The notes beneath the pieces were generated by a model, which saw nothing but the letters and a program-made list of their open reading frames with translations, was not told the DNA's origin and did no database searches. From JAZDDE01 sp039714435 (GTDB lineage Bacteria > Gemmatimonadota > Gemmatimonadetes > Palauibacterales > Palauibacteraceae): DNA of 48,876 bases. A program made the translations under genes and the position numbers. Of this stretch, positions 32,585 through 41,671 are shown one piece after another. The stretch lies in NCBI GenBank assembly GCA_039714435.1, contig JBDLJJ010000007.1:1-48876 (forward strand). Direction: 5' to 3'. Numbering within the stretch: the first letter of the stretch is position 1; the number at the start of each line of letters is the position of its first letter.

Positions 32585-34288
32585 CTATACAGACGCTGAA
32601 GGAAGAGAGAACCAGAACGTGGCTCCTCGTCCCAATTCGCTGTCGAGCCCCAAGCGGCCGCCGTGGGCCAGGACCAGGTGTTTGACGATGGACAGGCCCA
32701 GTCCAGTTCCACCGGATGCCCTGTCTCGCGCCGGATCGACCCTGTAGAAACGCTCGAATACTCGTTCCTGAAGCGGTTTCGGCACACCGGGCCCTGTATC
32801 GTGCACCGAAATCAAGGTCGCGCCCTCGTCCGGCTGTGCCTCCACGCGCAGAGTCACAACCCCACCGTCAGGAGAGTACCGGACCGCGTTATCCAACAGG
32901 TTCGACAGGATTTGCTCTAGCGAGCGCTCGTCGGCCGTTACTGTCGCGTCCGAAGCGCCAGCCCGAGCGAGGGTAACTCCGCGGTCCGCCGCGCTGCGCT
33001 CGAGGCCGCTCCAGACTCGGTCAAGTACGGGAGACAAGAGGAGGCTTTTCCTATCCAGATCCGGTCTGCTTTCGACCCGGGCCAGGGCCAGCAGGTCTTC
33101 GATCAGTAGGCGCATGCGGGACGCGTTATCTCTAATCTTCTGGACGAAGGTATGGGCTTGATCCGGAGGCACATCCGGCTCTGCGAGAGCCTCCGCGTAG
33201 CCTGAGATGCCGGTCAGCGGCGTCTTGAGTTCGTGCGACACGTTGGCCACGAAGTCGCGGCGGACTCCCTCCAGTCGACGCAGATCTGTCACGTCACGAA
33301 TCAGAAGGAGCGCACCGTCTTCGTGTGGGCGCGCCCGAATGGAATAGATTCGTCCCTGAGACTCCGTCTCATGAGAAGCGGGATTGCCGCGCAGCGCCTC
33401 GTCCAGCGTCTGGTCCACTCCCGGGTCTCGCGTCAAGCCAGCCAGCCGGTGCCCGGCGGCGGTCCTACCCACGAATTCATCAAACACACGATTTGAGCGA
33501 GTGACGGTGCGGTCAGTCGCGACTACAGCAATGCCCTCTCTCAGCGTCTCGAATATGGCGTCCAGATCCGTCTCATCCTGACTGACTCGGCGCCTGCTCG
33601 TCTCCAGCCGGTCGGCCATCTCATCGATCGCCTGGCCGAGGCGAGAGATCGTGTCACTGCCCGGCCTGGCCCGCACGCGTCGTGTGTGATCACCCTCGAG
33701 GACGGCTCTGGCCGCCGCCTCTGTGTGCCTCAAGGGACCAAGTAGCCGCCGGCTCAGGAGCGCCGCCAAGGCCGCCGCGGCCGCCAAAGCTAACAGGGCT
33801 CCGAGAACAAGAACCTGGCGCACTCGCTCGATCCGCTGCTCGATTTCGCCCAGCTGCAAGGCCAGCCGCACAGCTCCGTCGGGGTGTGGCGATGCGGCAT
33901 AGAGGAGATTTCTCGACACCGTGCTGCTGGCTCGAGTCGCTATACCGTCGCCGCCCGCCAGGGCCGCTCTTACCTCGGGCCTGGAGGCGTGATTCTCGAG
34001 TTCGCCGAGCCTGTCCGCGTCGACGTTCGAATCGCCGAGCACAGTTCCGTCACGGCCGATGAACGTCACTCTTCGCCCCGAGGACACTCCGAGTGAATCC
34101 GCCAGCGCATCATTGAGCTCGTGGCCTCGCAGGGCAGTGGCCGCCAGGCGGGCCTCACGCACGAGATCGCCGCGCGCCTGCTGCTCCACCTGGCCTTGAA
34201 GCTGCGCCAGGGCTTGCCATGTGAGCAAAGCCAGGGCCAGAGCCACGGCGCCCACGACCGTCAGGATCAGGCTTGTTCTCAGTCTCAT
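32585..34288 (-). CDS. phoR: Phosphate regulon sensor histidine kinase PhoR
   Basis: The 567-residue product has TM1 (about 7-27), a periplasmic segment of about 130 residues, TM2, a HAMP domain, a PAS-like domain (about 235-330), a HisKA domain with FVANVSHELKTPLTGI, and a HATPase domain ending GGTGLGLSIVKHLVLAHGG. The large periplasmic part is unlike short E. coli PhoR but matches PhoR of many other phyla. It starts with ATG 34288, 30 bases after the phoB stop. Together with PhoB it controls the phosphate genes that follow. All kinase boxes are intact. Confidence 0.9.
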   Translation of the reverse strand: MRLRTSLILTVVGAVALALALLTWQALAQLQGQVEQQARGDLVREARLAATALRGHELNDALADSLGVSSGRRVTFIGRDGTVLGDSNVDADRLGELENHASRPEVRAALAGGDGIATRASSTVSRNLLYAASPHPDGAVRLALQLGEIEQRIERVRQVLVLGALLALAAAAALAALLSRRLLGPLRHTEAAARAVLEGDHTRRVRARPGSDTISRLGQAIDEMADRLETSRRRVSQDETDLDAIFETLREGIAVVATDRTVTRSNRVFDEFVGRTAAGHRLAGLTRDPGVDQTLDEALRGNPASHETESQGRIYSIRARPHEDGALLLIRDVTDLRRLEGVRRDFVANVSHELKTPLTGISGYAEALAEPDVPPDQAHTFVQKIRDNASRMRLLIEDLLALARVESRPDLDRKSLLLSPVLDRVWSGLERSAADRGVTLARAGASDATVTADERSLEQILSNLLDNAVRYSPDGGVVTLRVEAQPDEGATLISVHDTGPGVPKPLQERVFERFYRVDPARDRASGGTGLGLSIVKHLVLAHGGRLGLDSELGRGATFWFSLPSASV

Positions 34289-34318
34289 TCGCGTGAGCTC
34301 GAAAGGCCGGCGGCGCGC

Positions 34319-35020
34319 CTATTCATGCTGGCCGGGGATTCGAAGCCTGTAGCCCACGCCGCGCACAGTCTCAATCAGCTTGCCCGCTTCGCCCAGCTTG
34401 GAGCGAATCCGGGCCACGTGCATATCTACCGTTCTGGTTTCGATCGCCGCATTGGTGTCCCAGGCCGCGGCCAGCAACTGCCGCCGCGACTGAACCCGGC
34501 CGCGGCGCTCTACCAGCGTCTCCAGGAGGCGGAACTCGATAAGGGTCAGATCCAGCTCCCGGCCGTCCACGCTGGCGGTGTGCGCGTCGCGGTTGATCTG
34601 GATGGAGCCAGCGGTGATTCGATTCTCCGAAGTGATGGGCTCGGCCTGGGAGCGGCGCAGGAGGGCTCCCACCCGCAGCACCAATTCTTTCGCGCTGAAG
34701 GGCTTGGTGACGTAATCGTCCGCCCCGAGCTCGAACCCGCGAACTCTCTGCTGCTCGTCCCCCAGTGCGGTGAGCAAGATGACCGGAATCTCCGCCGTAG
34801 CATCCTCCGCGCGAAGCGCGCGGAGCGTTTCGAAGCCATCAATACCGGGGAGCATCACGTCGAGCACTACGAGATCGGGAGGATCGGACCGGGTGCTGTC
34901 GAGGGCGCTTCTTCCGCTCGAGGCAGTGCTGACACCGTATCCCTCGCGGCTCAACTGATAGACGATCAAGCTCAGAATATCCGGTTCGTCGTCGACAACT
35001 AGAATCTTGGCTTTGCTCAT
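34319..35020 (-). CDS. phoB: Phosphate regulon response regulator PhoB
   Basis: The 233-residue product has a receiver domain with acidic pair D10-D11, phospho-acceptor D54 (LVVLDVMLPGIDG) and TKPFSAKEL. An OmpR/PhoB winged-helix domain follows, with LTLIEFRLLETLV, SRRQLLAAAW, RTVDMHVARIRSKLG and VRGVGYRL. It would bind Pho boxes as a dimer when phosphorylated. ATG 35020 with GAAGG was chosen; the frame is open further upstream but has no receiver-like sequence there. The gene lies divergent to the tetR-like gene. Confidence 0.93.
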   Translation of the reverse strand: MSKAKILVVDDEPDILSLIVYQLSREGYGVSTASSGRSALDSTRSDPPDLVVLDVMLPGIDGFETLRALRAEDATAEIPVILLTALGDEQQRVRGFELGADDYVTKPFSAKELVLRVGALLRRSQAEPITSENRITAGSIQINRDAHTASVDGRELDLTLIEFRLLETLVERRGRVQSRRQLLAAAWDTNAAIETRTVDMHVARIRSKLGEAGKLIETVRGVGYRLRIPGQHE

Positions 35021-35188
35021 CTGACCTTCGAGTGGGGCGGGAATCTGGGGCGCAAGTTCGATGGCTGCTTGCGCGCCGTCAATGCGCCATACGGGTAGCC
35101 TTGCTTCCCAGCTAGTCGGGCCCTCCGCGGAATCAGCCCACCCCCCAGCCGCAGATTCCATCGCTCAGCGTAAAGTTGGCCGCGCCCC

Positions 35189-35218
35189 TTGACGTGCATA
35201 CCGGTCGGTATGTACACT
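35189..35218 (+). promoter_or_regulatory. TetR-controlled promoter with an operator in the spacer
   Basis: TTGACG (35189-35194), 18 bases and TACACT (35213-35218) make a strong promoter for the regulator and exporter genes. Inside the spacer, CATACCG-GT-CGGTATG (35197-35212) is a perfect 7-base inverted repeat about a 2-base centre. A repressor bound there would block RNA polymerase, which is the usual self-control of TetR-family genes. Confidence 0.7.
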
Positions 35219-35273
35219 CATTCGCATCGAGTCAATGGGCTCGCAGATGAGCTCCGCACCGAGGGGACGAAGA

Positions 35274-35891
35274 ATGATTCAGTTCGAGCGCACACCGGAT
35301 GACACCCGCCAGGCCATTCTGGAGGCGGCCTTCGAGGAGATCTATGAGCACGGGTTCCAGGCCGCTTCGTTGTCTCGAATCCTGGAACGTGTGGATGTCA
35401 CCAAGGGCGCTCTATACCACCACTTCAAGAGCAAGAAGGAACTTGGATACGCAGTGGTGGACGAAGTAGTGGGGAACTGGGTGACAGAGAAGTGGCAGTT
35501 CGATGCAGACTCTCCGGATCCGATCTCGTCGATTCGCCGAACTATCGAGGGGGCGCTGGAGAGAGCCAGCGAGCGAACCTGCCACTGCGGATGCCCGCTG
35601 AACAACCTGGCGCAGGAAATGTCTCCCATCGATGAAGGCTTCCGGGAGCGAATCAACAGCGTATTTCGGCTCTGGCGGACGAAGTTCGAGGACGCGTTTC
35701 GGGCTGGCCAGGCGGCGGGCACGGTGCGGCCAGACGTGGATGTCGAGAAGCTGGCTGCCTTCCTCGTCGCTTCGTTCGAGGGGATTGTAGGCCTCGGGAA
35801 GAGCGAGCAGAGCCTGGAATTTGTCAGCAGCACGCTGGACGTGATGCTGGACTACTTGGAAACGCTGCGGCCACAGCCGGCCGTTGTCTGA
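35274..35891 (+). CDS. TetR/AcrR family transcriptional regulator
   Basis: The 205-residue product has the N-terminal helix-turn-helix DTRQAILEAAFEEIYEHGFQAASLSRILERVDVTKGALYHHFKSKKELGYAVVDEVV, the TetR family DNA-binding signature. A helical ligand-binding domain follows, with CHCGCPLNNLAQEM near the middle. ATG 35274 has AGGGG at 35262-35266; ATGs at 35235 and 35247 in the same frame would add a non-conserved leader. It lies 17 bases before the exporter gene and behind a palindrome, so it probably represses itself and the exporter operon. The inducer is unknown. The Cys pair C-H-C-G-C could sense metal or redox state, but this is only a possibility. Confidence 0.9.
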   Translation: MIQFERTPDDTRQAILEAAFEEIYEHGFQAASLSRILERVDVTKGALYHHFKSKKELGYAVVDEVVGNWVTEKWQFDADSPDPISSIRRTIEGALERASERTCHCGCPLNNLAQEMSPIDEGFRERINSVFRLWRTKFEDAFRAGQAAGTVRPDVDVEKLAAFLVASFEGIVGLGKSEQSLEFVSSTLDVMLDYLETLRPQPAVV

Positions 35892-35908
35892 ACGTATAGG
35901 GGCTGGTC

Positions 35909-38317
35909 ATGGTACGGGAACTGTGGGACGGGCTGCGAGGAACGGGCGAGACGGGCGAGCGCTGGGGTCAATGGGCGGTACGCTGGCGCTGGCCGGTCAT
36001 AGCCGTCGCGCTTGTGGCCGCGGTCGCGATGGGTGCCGGAGCCAGGGATCTGCGCTTCGGTAACAATTACCGGATGTTCTTCGGGCCCAACAATCCGCAG
36101 ATCGCCGCATTCGATGAGCTGCAGAAGGTTTACACCAAGAACGACAACGTCCTGTTCGTTCTCGAACCGCTGGCCGGCGACGCCTTTTCCGAGGAGGTCC
36201 TGGCAGCCGGACTGGACCTGGAGGAGAAGGCCTGGACGCTGCCCTTCGCGACGCGTGTAGACGCCCTCACCAACTTCCAGAATACCGAGGCTGAAGACGA
36301 CGATCTGATCGTCGAAGACCTGGTGCCACTGGGCTCGGAAGGTGATCCGGCGGTGCGTGCCAAGGCCCGCGAGGTAGCGCTATCCGAGCCACTTCTCGTC
36401 CGCCGGCTGGTGGGTCCGGCGGCGGAAGCGGCCGGGGTAAACGTCACGTTCCACGTACCTCCTGAGGGAGATGCTGAGCAGGGAGATATTGACGCCGCCC
36501 GAGCCGAGCTTGTCGCGGGTGTTCGGGAACTTGCCGCAGACATCGAGGCCGCTCACCCTACGGTCAACGTCCGCGTGACCGGAATGATCATGCTGAACAA
36601 CGCCTTTTTCGAGGCTACTCGGCGTGATATGCGAACGCTCATCCCGCTTATGTACGTCGGGATCGTGGTCCTCCTACTCGTCCTGCTTCGTTCGGTCGCC
36701 GCTACGGTCGGAACGGTCCTGGTCATAGGGTTCGCCACTGGCAGCGCCCTCGGCCTGGCCGGGTGGGCGGGAGTCGTTTTGACGCCGCCCTCCGCAACCG
36801 CGCCGACACTCATCCTCACGCTGGCGGTCGCTGACTGTGTCCACATTCTGGTCACCGCCCTGCAGCGAATGCGCGGCGGGTCCGACAAACGTGCCGCGAT
36901 CGTCGAGAGCATGAGGGTCAACCTGCAGCCGATTTTCCTGACCAGCCTGACGACGGCGATCGGTTTCCTGAGCATGAACTTCAGCGACTCGCCGCCCTTC
37001 AGGCATCTGGGGAACATCACGGCGCTCGGCGTCGGACTGGCCTTCCTTTTCGCGGCACTGTTTCTGCCCGCCTTTCTGGCCGTAGTCCCGATGAGAGTAC
37101 GGGCCCGGCCGAAGACAGAGACGGACTCGCGCCGGTTCGCCTGGGAAGAGTCGTTTGCGGAGTTTGTACTGAGGCACCGAAGGGCCCTTCTGGGTGGCAT
37201 GGCGGTGATGACGTTGGGCCTGGCGGCCGCCGTGCCGCGCAATGACCTGGACGACCAGTTCGTGCGCTACTTCGCCAGTTCGGTGGAGTTCCGAAGCGAC
37301 ACTGACTACACCTCGGAGAATCTGTCCGGACTGTACAGCGTCGAATTCTCCATCGAGGCCGGCGAGAGTGGCGGGATCAGCAACCCTGAATACCTGGCCA
37401 CGCTGGACGCTTTGGCCGAGTGGTATCGGGCCCGGCCCGAGGTCGTGCACGTACTGTCCTTCTCCGACGTCATGAAACGGGTCAACCGGAGCATGAACGG
37501 CGATGACCCGTCTGCCTACCGGCTACCGGAAGAGCGTGATCTGGCGGCGCAGTATCTGCTTCTGTACGAGATGTCACTTCCGTTCGGCCAGGATCTGAAC
37601 AACCAGATCAACGTGGACAAGTCATCCACTCGTTTCATCATAACTCTGGCTGACGTCTCGTCGCGGCAGATTCGGGAGGCGGCTGAGGCCGGCGAGGCCT
37701 GGCTCGAGTCCAACGCCGGGCCGGGGATGAGCGCGACGTCCGCAGGACCCGCACTCATGTTTTCCCATATCTCGGGCCGCAACATCGTCGGAATGCTCAC
37801 GGGAACAGCAATCGCTCTCGTGCTCGTGTCACTGACTCTGATCGTCGCGTTTCAGAGTGTCCGCTATGGGTTGCTGAGTTTGATCCCCAACATCACTCCG
37901 GCGCTGCTGGCGTTCGGTATCTGGGGCCTCACCGTGGCCCAGATCAACATCGCACTATCCGCAGTGGCGGCGATGACACTGGGAATCGTGGTGGACGACA
38001 CGATCCATTTCATGAGCAAGTATCTGAGAGCGCGCCGCGAGCAAGGTGCGTCGCCTGAAGGCGCGGTTCGGTTCGCGTTCAAGACCGTGGCGCCAGCTAT
38101 GGTGTTCACATCGCTCGTTCTGGCCGGAGGCTTTCTCATTCTCTCGCTGTCGGCGTTCGATCTGAACGCGGGTATGGGGCGGCTGACAGCCATTACGATC
38201 GGGCTCGCTCTCGTAACGGACTTCCTGATGCTGGCTCCGATCCTGGTCGTGGTCGGCTCGGCGCGCGATAGGCACTCGGTTCCTACAGCCGAATTAGCTT
38301 TTGGTGAAGAGAGATAA
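35909..38317 (+). CDS. RND/MMPL superfamily exporter
   Basis: The 802-residue product has the two-fold RND layout: one TM helix at the N-terminus (about 30-46), a periplasmic domain, a block of TM helices (MYVGIVVLLLVLLRSV to about 390), and then the same again in the second half, with LALSAVAAMTLGIVVDDTIHFMSKYLRARREQG. The acidic TM4-like stretches (LTLAVADCVHI and GIVVDDTIHFM) are the proton-relay sites of this branch (MMPL/HpnN-like exporters of lipids or hydrophobic compounds). The stop overlaps the next ATG as TAATG. It is part of a four-gene operon with TetR, LolA-like and barrel proteins, which suggests a cell-envelope lipid or hydrophobic cargo. Confidence 0.9.
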   Translation: MVRELWDGLRGTGETGERWGQWAVRWRWPVIAVALVAAVAMGAGARDLRFGNNYRMFFGPNNPQIAAFDELQKVYTKNDNVLFVLEPLAGDAFSEEVLAAGLDLEEKAWTLPFATRVDALTNFQNTEAEDDDLIVEDLVPLGSEGDPAVRAKAREVALSEPLLVRRLVGPAAEAAGVNVTFHVPPEGDAEQGDIDAARAELVAGVRELAADIEAAHPTVNVRVTGMIMLNNAFFEATRRDMRTLIPLMYVGIVVLLLVLLRSVAATVGTVLVIGFATGSALGLAGWAGVVLTPPSATAPTLILTLAVADCVHILVTALQRMRGGSDKRAAIVESMRVNLQPIFLTSLTTAIGFLSMNFSDSPPFRHLGNITALGVGLAFLFAALFLPAFLAVVPMRVRARPKTETDSRRFAWEESFAEFVLRHRRALLGGMAVMTLGLAAAVPRNDLDDQFVRYFASSVEFRSDTDYTSENLSGLYSVEFSIEAGESGGISNPEYLATLDALAEWYRARPEVVHVLSFSDVMKRVNRSMNGDDPSAYRLPEERDLAAQYLLLYEMSLPFGQDLNNQINVDKSSTRFIITLADVSSRQIREAAEAGEAWLESNAGPGMSATSAGPALMFSHISGRNIVGMLTGTAIALVLVSLTLIVAFQSVRYGLLSLIPNITPALLAFGIWGLTVAQINIALSAVAAMTLGIVVDDTIHFMSKYLRARREQGASPEGAVRFAFKTVAPAMVFTSLVLAGGFLILSLSAFDLNAGMGRLTAITIGLALVTDFLMLAPILVVVGSARDRHSVPTAELAFGEER

Positions 38318-39141
38318 TGATGAATAACGGTAGATGGACAGGCGCACGCTTCAGTTTTGCTGGGACGCTGGCGGTGTGGGCCGGCCTGGCGGCAATAGCC
38401 GCGCCGGCTGGCGCCCAGGAGACGGCAGCCGACAGGGGGCTCGAGATAGCCCGGGAGTGGGACAGGCTGGACTCCGGTTTCGGAGATCAGACCGCGGTCC
38501 TGACGATGGTTCTGCGTAACCAGCACGGTCAGGAAAGCTCTAGGGAGATCCGCTCCCGCACCCTCGAGGTCGAGGGAGACGGAGACAAGTCATTGGTGAT
38601 ATTCGATCGCCCTCGAGACCTGGAGGGCACGGCCTTCCTCAGTTTCAGTCATTCAACCGGAAACGACGATCAGTGGCTCTATCTGCCCGCAGTCAAACGG
38701 GTGAAGCGAATCTCGACGAGCAACAAGTCGGGTCCGTTCATGGGCAGTGAGTTCTCCTACGAGGACATCTCCTCGCAGGAGGTCGAAGAGTACACCTATA
38801 CCTACGTGGGCGAGGAGACTCTGAACGGGGTCGCGGTGTACGTCACCGAGGCAGTTCCGGTGGATAAGAACTCAGGCTACACGAAGCAGATCGTGTGGCG
38901 CGACCAGGAGCATCTGCGGCCGATCAAGATCGAGTTCTTCGATCGCAAGCAGTCGCTGCTCAAGACGCTGATGTATGAGGGTTACCAGCAGTATCTGGGG
39001 CGGTACTGGCGCGCTGACACGATGAAAATGGTCAACCATCAGACGGGGAAGAGTACCGACCTGACGTGGCGCGACTACGAGTTCGCGACGGGGCTCACGG
39101 ACCGTGATTTTGACAAGAACAGTCTGAAAAGAGTGCGGTGA
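38317..39141 (+). CDS. Outer-membrane lipoprotein-sorting (LolA-like) periplasmic protein
   Basis: The 274-residue product has a signal peptide cleaved near APAGAQE. The rest matches the LolA-like family found beside MMPL/RND exporters: SLVIFDRPRDLEGTAFLSFSH, DDQWLYLPAVKRVKRISTSNKSGPFMGSEFSYEDI and RPIKIEFFDRKQSLLKTLMYEGY. The fold is an open beta-barrel that can hold acyl chains. It could carry the exporter cargo across the periplasm to the outer-membrane barrel encoded next. ATG 38317 overlaps the exporter stop by one base; ATG 38320 is an equally possible start. The stop overlaps the next gene as GTGA. Confidence 0.87.
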   Translation: MMNNGRWTGARFSFAGTLAVWAGLAAIAAPAGAQETAADRGLEIAREWDRLDSGFGDQTAVLTMVLRNQHGQESSREIRSRTLEVEGDGDKSLVIFDRPRDLEGTAFLSFSHSTGNDDQWLYLPAVKRVKRISTSNKSGPFMGSEFSYEDISSQEVEEYTYTYVGEETLNGVAVYVTEAVPVDKNSGYTKQIVWRDQEHLRPIKIEFFDRKQSLLKTLMYEGYQQYLGRYWRADTMKMVNHQTGKSTDLTWRDYEFATGLTDRDFDKNSLKRVR

Positions 39142-40358
39142 ACCGGCATCTCGGCCCGCCGGTAACGGGTTCGATCCTGGCCTTCCTGTTCGGAATGGTC
39201 GGGGCCGGGCCCTCCATCGCCCAGGTTCCGGGAGACCTGTCGGCCAGAGTCGAGGCTGAAGCTCGTTGGTTTCCGCAATCTCCGGCCGACCCGACACAGG
39301 TACGGAACCAGGCCTCGATAGCGATAAATCCCGAATGGGAGCTGGAATGGGGAGACCGCCGCCATCTCATCACGATAGAGTGGTTTGGCCGGCTCGACTC
39401 CGCTGACCCCGAGCGCTCGCACACGGATCTTCGCATAGCGAGCTGGGAGTACGCGGCGGACGCCTGGGAGATTCGCCTCGGGATCCGGCGCGTGTTCTGG
39501 GGCGTCACCGAGTCGCAGCACCTGGTGGACATCATCAATCAGACCGACCTGGTCGAGAATCCGGATGGTGAGGACAAGCTGGGCCAGCTCATGGCGAACT
39601 TCGCCTGGATTCAGGGCTGGGGTACGCTCGACCTTTTCCTGATGACCGAGTCTCGGCAGCGCACGTTCCCGGGAGTTGAAGGGCGGCTGCGGTTTCAGCC
39701 CGCCGTGGCTCCCAATGAGAGCTTTTTCGTCGGCGGCGCCAGCACCGGCCGGATAGATCTGGCGGCCCGCTGGGCGCATACGCTGGGCGACTGGGACGTG
39801 GGATTGTCCCACTTCTACGGAACCTCCCGTGATCCGCGATTCGGGATAACGGTGTCTGAGGCCGGAAACGTAGAGCTGCTGCCTGTATACGATCTGATCC
39901 ATCAGACCGGCCTGGACGTTCAGTTCACCCGCGGTGGTTGGCTCGGAAAGCTGGAGGCGATTCGGCGCTCGGGCCAGGCCGAGACGTTCAGCGCCCTGAC
40001 GGGTGGATTCGAGTACACGCTTGTCGGCGTGCTCGGCTCAGTGGCTGATATCGGCTTGCTGGCAGAGTATTCACGCGACTCACGTGGTCAGGACGCGCGG
40101 TCTCTTTTCCAGAACGACCTGTTCGTGGGTTCACGGCTGGCGCTCAACGACGTTCAGAGCACGGCCCTGCTTGTCGGCGGCGCCATCGATCTCGACACCG
40201 GTTCGCTGTTCTTCAGCGTCGAGGGAGACAGACGAATCGCGGACGGGTGGACGATCGAGATAGAGAGCCGAGTATTCGGGAACACCGAGCCCACCGAGCC
40301 GCTGTTCGCCTTTCGCCGGGACGACTATCTGCGCATCGCGGCGGTTCGGTTCTTCTAG
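39138..40358 (+). CDS. Outer-membrane beta-barrel protein of the exporter operon
   Basis: The 406-residue product starts at GTG 39138, overlapping the LolA-like stop as GTGA. It has a signal peptide cleaved near GPSIAQ. The mature part alternates in beta-strand fashion (HLITIEWFGRLDSADPERSHTDLR, AWEIRLGIRRVFWGVTESQHLVDIINQTDL) and ends YLRIAAVRFF, with a terminal Phe for BAM recognition. Similar barrels, DUF1302-like in my reading, often follow the exporter and LolA-like genes. Together the three would span inner membrane, periplasm and outer membrane. The cargo is not known. A short hairpin CGCGG-CAA-CCGCG three bases after the stop is a weak terminator candidate. Confidence 0.82.
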   Translation: MNRHLGPPVTGSILAFLFGMVGAGPSIAQVPGDLSARVEAEARWFPQSPADPTQVRNQASIAINPEWELEWGDRRHLITIEWFGRLDSADPERSHTDLRIASWEYAADAWEIRLGIRRVFWGVTESQHLVDIINQTDLVENPDGEDKLGQLMANFAWIQGWGTLDLFLMTESRQRTFPGVEGRLRFQPAVAPNESFFVGGASTGRIDLAARWAHTLGDWDVGLSHFYGTSRDPRFGITVSEAGNVELLPVYDLIHQTGLDVQFTRGGWLGKLEAIRRSGQAETFSALTGGFEYTLVGVLGSVADIGLLAEYSRDSRGQDARSLFQNDLFVGSRLALNDVQSTALLVGGAIDLDTGSLFFSVEGDRRIADGWTIEIESRVFGNTEPTEPLFAFRRDDYLRIAAVRFF

Positions 40359-40394
40359 GGCGCGGCAACCGCGAACGGATTAACGGCCGCTCGC

Positions 40395-41531
40395 CTACTG
40401 TCCCGGCGTACCCGCGGTACCCGGCCTGAAGCGAAACACGTAGTAGGGAGCGCTGGCCTGGATGTGTTTCCGGCTGCGCAGCATATGGTCAGGAAGCGCA
40501 CTATCAGCGACGTACAGCCAGCCGCCGGGTCCATAGCTGAGGGCGTCAGCCCAGCGAATTCGGGCCGACCGGATGACCGTCTGAAGAGTTCCGTCTACAC
40601 CAACCCGCATCACTCCACTGTGTTCGACGTCCGTGACGTACACGTTACCGGCGTTGTCTATGCTGAGCCCGTCGCTCAGCGGCTTGTGGCCCACCTCTTC
40701 TATCCTTGCCGTCAGTCCAAGCGGTGTCAGGCGAGGCTCGTGGATGTCCGAGGTTCGAACCCGGTACAGGCTTTCGTGGGCCATCGCCCCGTAATAGAGC
40801 CACTCCCCGCTCCGGTCGAGCGCGATCCCGTCCACTCCCGGTTTGAGCACCACGAGTCCGCGCAGGAACGTCATCTCTTTGAGCGGACTGCGAATGATCC
40901 AGTCCTGCGGGACCACGGATTCGTGCTCCTCTAGTATGCGCCAGGAGGCGCCGCTGTCGATGTCATAGACGACTATGGCGGGGCTTCCGCGCAGGAAGCT
41001 TACGTCAGCGACGTAAACCGTGCGGCCGGCCGGATCGATCTGGAGGTCCTGGAGGTAGGAGCCTGGCGGCGCTACCTGCCCGGGGAACACCATTTCGTGG
41101 ACGAGGGAGTCTCCCGCCAGGTCGAAGGCATGCAACTTGGCGCGCCGTAGCCCGTGCATTCCGTGATCGACGGTCCAGAGCCGATTCTGCCGATCGATGG
41201 CGAGGCCCAGGATGGAGCCCAGGAGCGAGTCCTGAGCGCCAGCGCTCGGATAAGGTACGGCCTCGCCGTTTCGCCATTCCAGGAGCTTTGCTCCCTTCGG
41301 TCTCGCCTCAGGGTGCGCCGTGAAGAAGATCCGGCCGGCGGTGCTTACCGCCACGTTACCTATCGGCTCCTCGTACGACAGGACGACCTCCAGATTCTCG
41401 CTCCCCATGAGGGGCGCTGTGGAGACATCCGGATAGTAGGTACCACCCCCAAACCTGGCCTTCAGACCCACGGCGCCCAGGACGGTGAGGGCGGCCAGCA
41501 ATACCGCTACCTGAACGACGTTTTTTCCCAT
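40395..41531 (-). CDS. Major royal jelly/SMP-30-like beta-propeller protein
   Basis: The 378-residue product has an N-terminal membrane segment (VVQVAVLLAALTVLGAVGL), perhaps an uncleaved signal, and then a six-bladed propeller. Family-like stretches are LGLAIDRQNRLWTVDHG, YLQDLQIDPAGRTVYVADVS, GVDGIALDRSGEWLYYGAM and LSDGLSIDNAGNVYVTDVEHSGV. They are typical of the royal jelly/yellow group and also resemble gluconolactonases. ATG 41531 was chosen since it starts directly before the membrane segment; GTG 41648 in frame would add 39 residues. The substrate is unknown. It is divergent to the metallopeptidase gene. Confidence 0.8.
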   Translation of the reverse strand: MGKNVVQVAVLLAALTVLGAVGLKARFGGGTYYPDVSTAPLMGSENLEVVLSYEEPIGNVAVSTAGRIFFTAHPEARPKGAKLLEWRNGEAVPYPSAGAQDSLLGSILGLAIDRQNRLWTVDHGMHGLRRAKLHAFDLAGDSLVHEMVFPGQVAPPGSYLQDLQIDPAGRTVYVADVSFLRGSPAIVVYDIDSGASWRILEEHESVVPQDWIIRSPLKEMTFLRGLVVLKPGVDGIALDRSGEWLYYGAMAHESLYRVRTSDIHEPRLTPLGLTARIEEVGHKPLSDGLSIDNAGNVYVTDVEHSGVMRVGVDGTLQTVIRSARIRWADALSYGPGGWLYVADSALPDHMLRSRKHIQASAPYYVFRFRPGTAGTPGQ

Positions 41532-41671
41532 GCGGTAGGATGCGATAGGCGAGGCGGCTAAGGCAAACTGCGGGCGGCCTTTCTGGTAGCCGACAGCCCG
41601 CTTGCCCACACCGGCCTCTCCAAACGAACTTGTATGCTCGTCAGACACACCCCCGTCCGAGGTAGGCGAGA

